A stretch of 64,000 nt of DNA from positions 110,391-174,390 of the forward strand of contig SVEG01000006.1 in NCBI GenBank assembly GCA_015057505.1, read 5' to 3'. Below the pieces are notes generated by a model that was given only the letters and a program-made list of their open reading frames with translations, searched no databases and was not told the DNA's origin. The position numbers and the translations under genes are program-made. Source of the stretch: Lachnospiraceae bacterium (GTDB lineage Bacteria > Bacillota > Clostridia > Lachnospirales > Lachnospiraceae). Below, piece after piece: positions 1-8,866 of the stretch; positions within the stretch are counted from its first letter, which is position 1, and each line of letters starts with the position of its first letter.

Positions 1-794
1 GGCATGATTTTGGAAAGTCCGATTACGAATTCCTTGTATTCAGGGTACTTATCTTCACCGATGGTCTTTACAGTAAGCATGTTACAAGCATACTCGCCGT
101 CCTTGACTGCATGCGAAGCTGCAATCCAAACTGCTGGATGGAACCAGTATACGGTAAGGAGTAAGATGCGGACAAGTAACCATATGTTATCAAGCTGTTT
201 GGAGTGGCTTGAATAATGTGCGATTACAAAATCAGCTTGACCGTTGTCTATAAGGTCCTGACCGATGTAAATTTTCTTTGAGAAAAATCCGAACAAAAAA
301 CAGTCACGTCTGTTGTCCATGATGTAAACAGGTATCTTGGAGTCACATTCGTAGCGGTTTTTGTAATTACGGACTTTCAGGTAGAAACTGATTCTTGTTA
401 TCAGGAAAAACAAAAACATAATCACGGAGCCGATAATCCAAAAACCTCTGAGAGAGAGTGCATGCCCGTTGGTAAGAAGAGTGGTTTTCTGCCCTTCAAG
501 GATATCTGCCGCAGTAGTTTCGTCTTCATATTCGGTTGACGGTGCAAACGGAGTGTCAGGCGGAAGTTTATTGAGCTCGCCGGCAATTTCGCTGTCTGCA
601 TCACTTGGATTAATCGCCATAAGCGGAACAGACGGAAATGCAACCGGAAGCACCATTCTTATGACTACAAGAAGCCAGAGTGCGTAACGGATGACAGGTT
701 TGACCCTGTTTTTAAGTAATGGCTTAATCAGAATAAGAATAAGCACTAATATCGATGGAAAAATGAAAAGCTCCAAAATATTAAATAATCTCAT
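1..794 (-). CDS. BlaR1/MecR1-like M56 family membrane protein, degenerate, partial at left edge
   Basis: Reads leftwards from an ATG at 794-792 (AGAGGA just upstream) and stays open to base 1, so the C-terminus is outside the window. The 264 visible residues start with two hydrophobic helices (about 4-24 and 36-55), a Thr/Glu-rich loop, a third helix (about 113-133), then the M56 core: IPVYIMDN, FLFGFFSKKIYIG, and a helix ending YWFHPAVW. These are the landmarks of BlaR1-type sensor peptidases. The zinc motif HExxH is HYSSH here (residues 193-197), so the catalytic Glu is Tyr; the later ligand Glu is kept (GEYACN, E234), but the usual CD becomes CN. I infer a non-proteolytic receptor relative. 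No BlaI-type repressor is next to it. Family assignment is firm; function is not. Confidence 0.8.
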   Translation of the reverse strand, partial: MRLFNILELFIFPSILVLILILIKPLLKNRVKPVIRYALWLLVVIRMVLPVAFPSVPLMAINPSDADSEIAGELNKLPPDTPFAPSTEYEDETTAADILEGQKTTLLTNGHALSLRGFWIIGSVIMFLFFLITRISFYLKVRNYKNRYECDSKIPVYIMDNRRDCFLFGFFSKKIYIGQDLIDNGQADFVIAHYSSHSKQLDNIWLLVRILLLTVYWFHPAVWIAASHAVKDGEYACNMLTVKTIGEDKYPEYKEFVIGLSKIM

Positions 795-1010
795 AAAAAT
801 CCTCTTTTCTGCGGGTGAATTTTGTTCCCGCAATTTATTCGTCTTGAAAGAATGTAATAATCCTGAAAATATCCTTCCCGAATATAATTTTACAACATCC
901 GGACGATTATTGCCATACATAAATAAAAAAACAAACTTTTTTTATAAAAGAGTAGAATTAAACTTTAAAATGCATTAAAATAAATACTTAGAGAAGTTAG
1001 GAAAGGTTCG

Positions 1011-2726
1011 GTGAAGTTTGTGAAGAGTTTTAAGAAAATCATGGCAGTATTTATGCTTGCTGTGGGAGTTTTTGTTGTAGGAGGAGCGGTAACCGGTGTC
1101 AAGGCGGCCAAGAATCCGGAGGATATAATATTTAAGAGTTTTAAGGATAATGAAGGCCTTGTGGAAGGCAGTTGGGAATATGTTATTCCGGCAAAACCGG
1201 GTGAGAATTTCAATATAGAGATTACATTTACCGGAAGTATAAGTGCCGATACAACACTTAGTTTTACATATGATTATGTTACGGATGATCAGATGGTTGC
1301 CAATGTGCAAAAAGCGGACAGCAGCGACAGAAGCGGACTTTTTAATGAGTCTGTGTCAAAGGGTAAGGAAGAGGTAAGAAGCTTTAGTGTTGCGGCTATG
1401 ACGGGAGATATTGTTATTACGGCATCCGGCCAGGGTAAGATATTAAGTATTAATGCTGTTAAGCAGAATGAGAAAACAAAGGGTGATAAGGTAACAGTTT
1501 ATACAATTGGAGATTCTCTTGTACAGACTTATTCCGAGAGATATGCACCGCAGACGGGCTGGGGTCAGACGATGGAACTTTATTTTAATGATAATGTGAA
1601 GTTTGTAAATAGAGCGCTTGGCGGAAGAAGCACGGGGAATTTTTTAAGACAGGGAAGACTTAACCAGGTACTTTGCGAAGTGGTTCCGGGAGATTATGTA
1701 CTTATCGAGTTTGGGCATAATGATGCAGATTCCAGTAAGGTTGACCGGTATGTTTCAACACCTAATTTCAAAGAGAACCTTAAGCTTTATATTCAGGCGA
1801 TCAGGGATAGAGGTGCGACACCGATACTTGTTACACTTTGTAACCGTAATCAGTATGTAGCGGCTACGGACGAGTTTAGGGTAAGCTATCCCGACTATGT
1901 GAAAGCCATGAAGGCAGCGGCCGAAGAGTCAGAGACACTTTTGATTGACCTTAATGCGATTACGGTTGAACGTTTTCATGGTTTAATAAAAGAGCTTGGC
2001 AAGAACATCACTAACGAGATTATTTATAATCATGCGATAGCCGGTGCATATGAGGGCGATTATGCCAAGGGTGTTGCCGACAATACGCATTTACAGTATT
2101 ACGGGGCGAAGCTTGTTGCGGGTTATGTGGCTGAGGAATTACAGAAGCTTAATCTTACGGGTCTTTCAGAGAATTATGTGCCGCTTGCTGTAGGCGAGAT
2201 TCCGTCAGCGCCGACAGGCATTACCGAGAAAAAAGTATCCGGCTTTGTAAGCCGTATTAAGTGGAAGGAAAGTATAGGTGCTGATTATTACAAGGTGCTT
2301 GTTGCAGAGATAGCAGAAGTTGTAAAAACAATTCCTTGTGATGACGATTCAAAGGAAGAGGCGTCATCTGTGAAATATGAAGAACCGGAATATGCCCTTG
2401 TAGGAGATTTTACTATCGCAGGATACACCACGGTATGTGATTTCTCATACAAGGCGGCAGAAGAAGGTAAGCATTATGCTTACAAGATAGTTGCAATCAA
2501 CGCTGCAGGTGAGTCAGAAGAATCGGAGATTTTTGATTTTGGTTTGCTTCCGGATGAGAAGGCGGATGACGGACAGCCGGGCACAGATGAAGGTACACAG
2601 GACGATAAGAACGATAGTGAAAAAGACGGCGGAATTAACCCGGTAGTTATTGCCGTTATAGCGGTTGCGGTCGTGGCAGTGATTATCGCTGCAGTAATAA
2701 TTCTTAAAAAGAAAAATAAGAAGTAA
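1011..2726 (+). CDS. Secreted, membrane-anchored rhamnogalacturonan acetylesterase (SGNH family, CE12-like)
   Basis: Removes acetyl groups from rhamnogalacturonan in pectin (family knowledge). It starts at GTG with AGGAAAGG upstream and opens with a signal peptide (about 1-32). A small beta-rich domain (about 35-155) precedes the SGNH hydrolase domain: GDS at 167-169 (nucleophile Ser169), GGRSTGN with the oxyanion Gly/Asn, GHND at 235-238, and DNTH at 357-360 carrying the catalytic Asp and His. A fibronectin-III-like segment (about 400-505) and an acidic linker follow, then a C-terminal transmembrane helix with a KKKNKK tail. The enzyme is therefore likely displayed on the cell surface. The next gene, 15 bp on, encodes a GH105 hydrolase, which fits a pectin-processing pair. 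Confidence 0.9.
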   Translation: MKFVKSFKKIMAVFMLAVGVFVVGGAVTGVKAAKNPEDIIFKSFKDNEGLVEGSWEYVIPAKPGENFNIEITFTGSISADTTLSFTYDYVTDDQMVANVQKADSSDRSGLFNESVSKGKEEVRSFSVAAMTGDIVITASGQGKILSINAVKQNEKTKGDKVTVYTIGDSLVQTYSERYAPQTGWGQTMELYFNDNVKFVNRALGGRSTGNFLRQGRLNQVLCEVVPGDYVLIEFGHNDADSSKVDRYVSTPNFKENLKLYIQAIRDRGATPILVTLCNRNQYVAATDEFRVSYPDYVKAMKAAAEESETLLIDLNAITVERFHGLIKELGKNITNEIIYNHAIAGAYEGDYAKGVADNTHLQYYGAKLVAGYVAEELQKLNLTGLSENYVPLAVGEIPSAPTGITEKKVSGFVSRIKWKESIGADYYKVLVAEIAEVVKTIPCDDDSKEEASSVKYEEPEYALVGDFTIAGYTTVCDFSYKAAEEGKHYAYKIVAINAAGESEESEIFDFGLLPDEKADDGQPGTDEGTQDDKNDSEKDGGINPVVIAVIAVAVVAVIIAAVIILKKKNKK

Positions 2727-2741
2727 CCAAAGGAGATAGCA

Positions 2742-3788
2742 ATGGATAAGAAAGAATATCAGGTACTTGCCGATAAGGTAATCGGAATGTTAATGAATAA
2801 TGGGGCAGACATGAAGAGCAACAACCATCTTGCAATGGATAATTGGGAGTGGCCGACAGGTGTTGCTTTATACAGCTTATATAAGGTATACGAGAAGTCC
2901 GGTGACGAGTCTTATCTTAAAATGCTTGAGGAGTGGTATGCAAAGCAGCTCGCAAAAGAGGTTCCGCCTCATCGCAATGTTAATACTGTAGCTCCCATGC
3001 TTGGTATGGTGTGCGTATATTCCGTCACCAAGAACGAAGAATATTTGCCGCATATCTACAGTTGGGCAGATTGGGTAATGAATGAGATGCCAAGAACCGA
3101 GTATGACGGACTTCAGCATATGACAATTCTTAATCATCATCATGAGCAGCTTTGGGATGATACACTTTTTATGGCGGTATTGTTCCTTGTTAAGGCAGGT
3201 AAGTTGCTCGGAAGAAGAGATTGGGTTGAGGAAGCTAAGTACCAGTTCTTAATCCATATCAAATATTTACAGGACAAGATTACAGGACTTTTCTATCATG
3301 GCTGGACTTTTGACCGTCGTCACAATTTTGCAGAGGCATTCTGGGCACGTGGTAACAGCTGGTTTACAGCAGGTGCGGTAGAGTTTATTGAGATTCTCGA
3401 TGACAGGGATGATGCAACTTCCAAGTATGTTCACGCTGCATGGCTTGACCAGGTTAAGGAGCTTCAGAAGTATCAGGGAATCAGAGGCCTTTTCAATACA
3501 CTTCTTGATGATGAGAGTGCTTATTACGAGACTTCTGCGACAGCAGCAATTGCTTACGGTGTACATAAGGGCTTAAGAATCGGTCTTCTTGAAGGTGAGA
3601 TTTATGAGAAGATGTCAGAGAATGCAATTAACGCTGTTGTTAACAAGGTTGCGGAGGACGGAACCGTAGAGGGTGTATCCTTCGGAACAGGCATGGGTCA
3701 TAATTTGCAGTTTTATAAGGATATTGCGGTTCGTCCTACAGCATACGGACAGGGACTTACTTTCCTTATGTTAACTGAACTTATTTAA
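2742..3788 (+). CDS. GH105 unsaturated rhamnogalacturonyl hydrolase (YteR/YesR-like)
   Basis: Cleaves the unsaturated galacturonyl residue left by rhamnogalacturonan lyases from the non-reducing end of oligosaccharides. The 348-residue protein has no signal peptide, so it acts in the cytoplasm on imported fragments. Family landmarks are MDNWEWPTGVALYSLYKVYE near the N-terminus, HHEQLWDDTLFMA (WDDT at 138-141, containing the likely catalytic Asp) and WARGNSW at 201-207. The length is normal for the (alpha/alpha)6 barrel family. AAGGAGATAGCA gives a good ribosome binding site, and it probably shares a transcript with the acetylesterase 15 bp upstream. Confidence 0.92.
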   Translation: MDKKEYQVLADKVIGMLMNNGADMKSNNHLAMDNWEWPTGVALYSLYKVYEKSGDESYLKMLEEWYAKQLAKEVPPHRNVNTVAPMLGMVCVYSVTKNEEYLPHIYSWADWVMNEMPRTEYDGLQHMTILNHHHEQLWDDTLFMAVLFLVKAGKLLGRRDWVEEAKYQFLIHIKYLQDKITGLFYHGWTFDRRHNFAEAFWARGNSWFTAGAVEFIEILDDRDDATSKYVHAAWLDQVKELQKYQGIRGLFNTLLDDESAYYETSATAAIAYGVHKGLRIGLLEGEIYEKMSENAINAVVNKVAEDGTVEGVSFGTGMGHNLQFYKDIAVRPTAYGQGLTFLMLTELI

Positions 3789-3798
3789 AGGTTTACAG

Positions 3799-3836
3799 TT
3801 TAGCCATGCGGGCATAATTTGGCCTGCATGGCTAAA
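3799..3836 (+). terminator. 15-bp hairpin after the GH105 gene (terminator-like, no T tract)
   Basis: Arms 3799-3813 and 3822-3836 pair over 15 bp with one G-T wobble and an 8-nt loop. It sits 10 bp after the GH105 stop codon, but the bases after it are A-rich, not T-rich. It may mark the mRNA end or stabilise the 3' end rather than terminate. Confidence 0.45.
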
Positions 3837-3869
3837 TAAAAATAAAATGAAAAAAACGCTTAAAACGTC

Positions 3870-3899
3870 TTGACATTTTAATTAGCAACAAAGTATAAT
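3870..3899 (+). promoter_or_regulatory. Sigma-A promoter for the purF-like gene
   Basis: TTGACA (3870-3875) and TATAAT (3894-3899) are separated by 18 bp, with the gene start 37 bp beyond the -10 box. Both boxes match consensus exactly. Confidence 0.8.
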
Positions 3900-3935
3900 A
3901 CCACAGATAATATTTTGAATAAGGAGAATATAGCT

Positions 3936-5339
3936 ATGGGTGGCATATTTGGAGTAGCTTCAAAAACGAACTGTATTACGGATTTATTCTTCGGAACGGA
4001 TTATCATTCACATCTCGGTACAAGAAGAGGTGGTATGGCCGTTTTTGGTGAGAAGGGTTTTGACAGAGCCATTCATAATATTGAAAATTCTCCGTTTCGT
4101 ACGAAGTTTGAGCGAGATTATGAAGAGATGGAAGGCAATCTTGGTATAGGATGTATTTCAGATAATGAACCGCAGCCTTTGATTGTACGCTCGCATCTCG
4201 GTAATTTTGCAATTACCACTGTCGGTAAAATTAACAACATGGACGACCTTGTTAAAGAGGCCTTTGATCAGGGTAGTACTCATTTTTTGGAAATGAGCGG
4301 TGGAGACATTAATCAGACGGAGCTTGTGGCTTCATTGATTAACAGAAGAGATTCTATTGTAGAAGGTCTTTTATACGCACAGGAGAAAATCCAAGGGTCC
4401 ATGAGCATTTTAATAATGACCCCGAACTGTATTTACGCTATGCGTGATCGTTTGGGTAGGACGCCTCTGGTTCTTGGTAAAAAGAAAGAGGCTTTTTGTG
4501 TGTCTTTTGAGAATTTTGCATATCTTAATCTCGGATATCACGATTACAGAGAGCTCGGTGCCGGAGAGATTGTTAAGGTTACCCCCGAGAGTGTGGAGGT
4601 TATGTCGCCGCCAAGAGATGAGATGAAGATATGTACATTTCTTTGGGTTTACTACGGATATCCCACATCAGTTTATGAGGGCGTGGGTGTAGAAGAAATG
4701 TGTTACCGTAATGGTCGCAACATGGCAAGGCGCGATGATGTAAAGGCAGATATCGTTGCGGGTGTACCGGATTCGGGAATACCGCATGCCATAGGATACG
4801 CCAACGAATCGGGAATACCTTTTGCGAGACCGTTTATCAAATATACTCCTACATGGCAGCGTTCATTTATGCCGACCAGACAGTCTGAGCGTAACATGAT
4901 AGCTAACATGAAGCTTATAGCGGTAGAATCTTTAATAAAGGATAAGAGTCTTCTTCTTATAGATGATTCCATCGTAAGAGGAACGCAGCTTCGCGAGAAG
5001 ACAGAATCTTTATATGAAAGCGGTGCGAAGGAGGTTCATATCAGACCTGCATGTCCGCCACTTTTATATGGTTGTAAGTACCTTAACTTTTCGCGTTCCA
5101 AGTCGGAGATGGATTTGATTACGAGAAGAGTTATTGCTAAGAGAGAAGGCGAGGTTACACCTGAACTTTTGGCAGACTACTCCAATCCTGAAAGCGCCAA
5201 TTATAAGGCAATGGTGCAGGATATCTGCAAGGAGCTTATTTTTACAACATTGAATTTTAACCGTCTTGACGATATGATAGACGCAGTCGGCATTAGCCCC
5301 TGCAAGCTCTGTACATATTGCTGGAACGGTAAAGAATAG
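3936..5339 (+). CDS. Amidophosphoribosyltransferase-like protein lacking the N-terminal catalytic Cys (PurF paralogue)
   Basis: PurF makes phosphoribosylamine from PRPP and glutamine in purine synthesis. I place the start at ATG 3936, 9 bp after AAGGAG (3921-3926); the longer TTG reading would put that site inside the gene. The mature N-terminus reads MGGIFGVASK, whereas true PurF has MCGIFG with Cys as the glutaminase nucleophile. The rest is intact: HSHLGTRRGG, the PRPP-binding LLIDDSIVRGTQ (around 340-351), and a Cys-rich end CKLCTYCWNG. Similar MGGFFG-type paralogues exist in gut Clostridia and Bacteroides. It may use free ammonia or do something else. carB follows after a structured 130-nt spacer, and no other purine gene is nearby. 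Confidence 0.85.
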   Translation: MGGIFGVASKTNCITDLFFGTDYHSHLGTRRGGMAVFGEKGFDRAIHNIENSPFRTKFERDYEEMEGNLGIGCISDNEPQPLIVRSHLGNFAITTVGKINNMDDLVKEAFDQGSTHFLEMSGGDINQTELVASLINRRDSIVEGLLYAQEKIQGSMSILIMTPNCIYAMRDRLGRTPLVLGKKKEAFCVSFENFAYLNLGYHDYRELGAGEIVKVTPESVEVMSPPRDEMKICTFLWVYYGYPTSVYEGVGVEEMCYRNGRNMARRDDVKADIVAGVPDSGIPHAIGYANESGIPFARPFIKYTPTWQRSFMPTRQSERNMIANMKLIAVESLIKDKSLLLIDDSIVRGTQLREKTESLYESGAKEVHIRPACPPLLYGCKYLNFSRSKSEMDLITRRVIAKREGEVTPELLADYSNPESANYKAMVQDICKELIFTTLNFNRLDDMIDAVGISPCKLCTYCWNGKE

Positions 5340-5345
5340 ATGGAA

Positions 5346-5478
5346 GTTCAGAGCCGGGCAGAATTACTGCAAGCCGGGCGATGAATGCTTGCATTCCGGA
5401 GAACGGTTTGCGGTAATTCTATTTGGCGAGAGCCAAATCGCGAGAAAATACGAAGTGTTTTCGAGTGTGGCTCTGAAC
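5346..5478 (+). ncRNA. Candidate structured RNA: compact four-way junction between purF-like gene and carB
   Basis: Hand folding gives a closed cloverleaf. P1 is 5346-5355 with 5469-5478 (10 bp, perfect). P2 is 5360-5376 with 5404-5420 (17 bp with two G-U pairs), capped by a small hairpin 5383-5396 with a CTTG loop. P3 is 5421-5427 with 5432-5438 (7 bp, GAGA tetraloop). P4 is 5439-5451 with 5455-5467, containing a tandem G.A/A.G step. Junction linkers are 4, 0, 0 and 1 nt. The wobbles are G-U on the plus strand and would be A-C on the other, favouring a plus-strand RNA. There is no T tract, so it is not an ordinary terminator. It ends about 20 nt before the carB ribosome binding site. I do not recognise the family; a mobile palindromic repeat is an alternative. 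Confidence 0.55.
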
Positions 5479-5515
5479 CGTTAAAAAATACATAAAAATC
5501 GGAGGAAACGTTACT

Positions 5516-8500
5516 ATGGGTAAGAGAAATGACATTCACAAAGTACTTATTATAGGTTCCGGTCCTATCATCATCGGACAGGCCTGCGAGTTTGACTATT
5601 CAGGAACACAGGCGTGTAAGGCACTCCGCAGCTTAGGATATGAGATTGTTTTGGTTAACTCTAATCCTGCTACAATTATGACTGACCCTCAGACAGCTGA
5701 TGTAACATATATCGAGCCGTTGAATGTAGAGCGTCTTGAGCAGATTATTGCAAAAGAAAGACCGGATGCATTGCTTCCTAACCTTGGCGGACAGTCAGGT
5801 CTTAACCTTTGTTCAGAGCTTGCTGAGGCAGGTGTTTTGGATAAATATAATGTAAAGGTTATCGGTGTTCAGGTTGACGCTATCGAGAGAGGCGAGGACA
5901 GAATCGAGTTCAAGAAGACCATGGACAGCCTTGGAATTGAGATGGCACGAAGCGACGTTGCCTACACTGTAGACGAGGCACTTGCAATCGCCGATAAGCT
6001 TGGATATCCCGTAGTAATCCGTCCCGCATACACAATGGGTGGTGCAGGTGGCGGCCTCGTTTATAACGTAGAAGAATTAAAGACTGTAGTTGCAAGAGGT
6101 CTTCAGGCCAGCCTTGTAGGCCAGGTACTTGTTGAGGAGTCAATCCTTGGTTGGGAAGAGCTTGAACTTGAGGTTGTTCGTGACTCCAAGAACAACATGA
6201 TTACAGTTTGCTTTATTGAAAATATCGACCCCATCGGTGTACATACAGGTGACTCCTTCTGTTCAGCGCCTATGCTTACAATTTCAGAGGCAACACAGAA
6301 GCGTTTACAGGAGCAGGCATATAAGATTGTAGAAGCAATCGAAGTTATCGGCGGTACAAACGTACAGTTTGCACATGACCCGGTAAGCGATAGAATCGTT
6401 GTAATCGAGATTAACCCCAGAACATCACGTTCATCGGCACTTGCTTCTAAAGCAACAGGTTTCCCGATTGCACTTGTTTCTGCAATGCTTGCAGCAGGAC
6501 TTACACTTGATGAGATTCCTTGCGGTAAGTACGGTACACTTGATAAGTACGTTCCGGATGGAGATTACATCGTAATTAAGTTCGCTCGTTGGGCATTTGA
6601 GAAGTTCAAAGGCGCAGAAGATAAGCTTGGTACTCAGATGCGCGCCGTAGGTGAAGTAATGAGTATCGGTAAGACATATAAGGAAGCTTTCCAGAAGGCA
6701 ATCAGAAGCCTTGAGACAGGAAGATACGGTCTTGGTTTTGCAAAGGATTTCAATAGCAAAACAAAAGAAGAGCTTCTTAAGATGCTCCGTGTTCCTACAA
6801 GTGAGCGTCAGTTCATTATGTACGAAGCACTTCGTAAAGGCGCAACAATTGAGGAGATTTATAATCTTACCAAGATTAAGCACTATTTCCTTGAGCAGAT
6901 GAAGGAGCTTGTTGAAGAAGAAGAGGCTCTTATGGCCATGGGTGAGAAGGCTCTTGAGAAAGCTACTCTTGAGACAGCTAAGAAGAACGGTTTCTCAGAT
7001 AAGTACTTAAGCCAGCTTCTTAAGGTTGATGAGACAAAGATTCGTGAGACAAGAATCGGTTACGGTATTACGGAAGCTTGGGAAGGTGTTCACGTAAGCG
7101 GAACAGAAGACAGAGCTTACTACTATTCAACATATAACGCAGAAGACAAGACAGTTGCTACAGACAACAAGAAGATTATTATTCTTGGTGGAGGTCCCAA
7201 CCGTATCGGTCAGGGTATCGAGTTTGACTACTGCTGTGTTCATGCTGCACTTGCTCTTAAAGAGCTTGGATTTGAGACAATTATTATTAACTGTAATCCC
7301 GAGACAGTTTCAACGGATTATGATACATCAGATAAGCTTTATTTTGAGCCGCTTACACTTGAGGATGTTCTCAGTATTTACGAGAAAGAGAAGCCTCTCG
7401 GTGTAATCGCACAGTTCGGTGGACAGACACCGCTTAACCTTGCTGCAGATCTTGAGAAGGCAGGCGTACGTGTACTTGGTACACCGCCGGCAGTTATTGA
7501 TATGGCAGAGGACAGAGATTTGTTCCGTGCCATGATGGATAAGCTTGAGATTCCGATGCCTCAGGCAGGTATGGCAGTAACTGTTGATGAAGCAGTTGAG
7601 ATTGCAGAGGAGATAGGATATCCCGTAATGGTTCGTCCTTCTTACGTACTCGGCGGAAGAGGTATGGAGGTTGTTTACGATCAGGAAAATCTCCGTGCAT
7701 ATATGGCAGCGGCAGTAGGTGTAACACCTGACAGACCGATTCTTATCGATAGATTTTTAAGACATGCAATGGAGTGTGAGGCAGATGCCATCAGTGACGG
7801 AACAAGCGCATTTGTTCCTGCTGTTATGGAGCATATCGAGCTTGCCGGAGTTCATTCAGGTGACTCAGCTTGTATCCTTCCTTCAATGCATATTTCAGAG
7901 AAGAATCTTGAGACAATTAAGGAATATACAAGAAAGATTGCGGTTGAGATGAATGTACGCGGTCTTATGAACATGCAGTATGCAATTGAGGATGATGTGG
8001 TTTACGTATTAGAGGCTAATCCCCGTGCATCCAGAACAGTTCCGTTAGTATCCAAGGTTTGCGGTATCAACATGGTTAATATCGCAACACAGATTATTAC
8101 TTCAGAGCTTACAGGTAAGGAATCACCCGTTCCGGCACTCAAAGAGAAGAACTACAAACACTTTGGTGTTAAGGAAGCGGTATTCCCGTTCAACATGTTC
8201 CATGAGGTTGACCCGTTACTCGGACCGGAGATGCGTTCAACAGGTGAGGTTCTTGGTTTGGCATCAAACTTTGGTGAGGCATTCTTCAAGGCACAGGAGG
8301 CTACACAGTCTAAGCTTCCGACAGAAGGTACGGTTCTTATCAGTGTTAACTCGGCAGATAAGGCAGAGCTTCCCCAGGTTGCAAAAGCGTTCCATGAGTG
8401 TGGCTTTAAGCTCCTTGCTACAGGCAGAACTTACGAGACAATTATTGCAAACGGAATTCCTGCAGAGAAGGTATTTAAGCTTCAGGAAGGCAGACCCAAT

Positions 8501-8734
8501 ATTGCAGATTTAATCATGAACGGACAGATTCAGCTTGTTATCAATACACCTGCAGGAAAAGAAAGTGTATATGATGATAGTTACATCCGTAAGACAGCCA
8601 TCAAGAAGAAGATTCCTTACATGACAACCATGGCAGCAGCAATGGCCACAGCAGAGGGTATCAAGGCTGTTAAGACAAAGGGACAGATTGAAGTTTGCTC
8701 ACTTCAGGAAATTCACAAAAATATTACTGAGTAA
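5516..8734 (+). CDS. carB: Carbamoyl-phosphate synthase large subunit
   Basis: Makes carbamoyl phosphate for arginine and pyrimidine synthesis from bicarbonate, ATP and ammonia; the ammonia normally comes from the CarA glutaminase. At 1072 residues it is full length. It shows the two homologous synthetase halves, each with an ATP-grasp domain: IIGSGPIIIGQACEFDYSG near the N-terminus and its counterpart IILGGGPNRIGQGIEFDY near 555, plus paired EINPRTSRSS and EANPRASRTV metal/ATP motifs. The C-terminal MGS-like allosteric domain starts near 935. GGAGG precedes the ATG. carA is not adjacent; the upstream neighbour is the Cys-less PurF paralogue. A terminator hairpin follows. Confidence 0.97.
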   Translation: MGKRNDIHKVLIIGSGPIIIGQACEFDYSGTQACKALRSLGYEIVLVNSNPATIMTDPQTADVTYIEPLNVERLEQIIAKERPDALLPNLGGQSGLNLCSELAEAGVLDKYNVKVIGVQVDAIERGEDRIEFKKTMDSLGIEMARSDVAYTVDEALAIADKLGYPVVIRPAYTMGGAGGGLVYNVEELKTVVARGLQASLVGQVLVEESILGWEELELEVVRDSKNNMITVCFIENIDPIGVHTGDSFCSAPMLTISEATQKRLQEQAYKIVEAIEVIGGTNVQFAHDPVSDRIVVIEINPRTSRSSALASKATGFPIALVSAMLAAGLTLDEIPCGKYGTLDKYVPDGDYIVIKFARWAFEKFKGAEDKLGTQMRAVGEVMSIGKTYKEAFQKAIRSLETGRYGLGFAKDFNSKTKEELLKMLRVPTSERQFIMYEALRKGATIEEIYNLTKIKHYFLEQMKELVEEEEALMAMGEKALEKATLETAKKNGFSDKYLSQLLKVDETKIRETRIGYGITEAWEGVHVSGTEDRAYYYSTYNAEDKTVATDNKKIIILGGGPNRIGQGIEFDYCCVHAALALKELGFETIIINCNPETVSTDYDTSDKLYFEPLTLEDVLSIYEKEKPLGVIAQFGGQTPLNLAADLEKAGVRVLGTPPAVIDMAEDRDLFRAMMDKLEIPMPQAGMAVTVDEAVEIAEEIGYPVMVRPSYVLGGRGMEVVYDQENLRAYMAAAVGVTPDRPILIDRFLRHAMECEADAISDGTSAFVPAVMEHIELAGVHSGDSACILPSMHISEKNLETIKEYTRKIAVEMNVRGLMNMQYAIEDDVVYVLEANPRASRTVPLVSKVCGINMVNIATQIITSELTGKESPVPALKEKNYKHFGVKEAVFPFNMFHEVDPLLGPEMRSTGEVLGLASNFGEAFFKAQEATQSKLPTEGTVLISVNSADKAELPQVAKAFHECGFKLLATGRTYETIIANGIPAEKVFKLQEGRPNIADLIMNGQIQLVINTPAGKESVYDDSYIRKTAIKKKIPYMTTMAAAMATAEGIKAVKTKGQIEVCSLQEIHKNITE

Positions 8735-8764
8735 TCAGAGTAGAATGAAGTAAATATAAGGTAT

Positions 8765-8800
8765 CCGCCGGCGGTAGTAGAACTGTCGGCGGTGCTTTTT
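8765..8800 (+). terminator. Rho-independent terminator after carB
   Basis: A GC-rich stem (CCGCCG paired with CGGCGG, extended by wobble pairs) is followed by GCTTTTT, about 30 bp after the carB stop. Confidence 0.75.
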
Positions 8801-8866
8801 ATGTGTCGGTTAGATTAAAAAAGTAAATCACACAGAAGAATTATGATGTATGGAGATGAAATTACA

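Noticed and set aside
4-216. Plus-strand open frame at the left edge
   Set aside because: It is antisense to the M56 gene, which has clear family motifs on the minus strand.
3915-3935. TTG start upstream for the purF-like gene
   Set aside because: It would place AAGGAG inside the coding sequence and adds no Cys or family residues; ATG 3936 fits the MGGIFG start of the paralogue family.
5340-5515. PyrR-binding attenuator or ordinary terminator upstream of carB
   Set aside because: No terminator T tract and no PyrR-type loop consensus were found; the spacer folds instead into a four-way junction.
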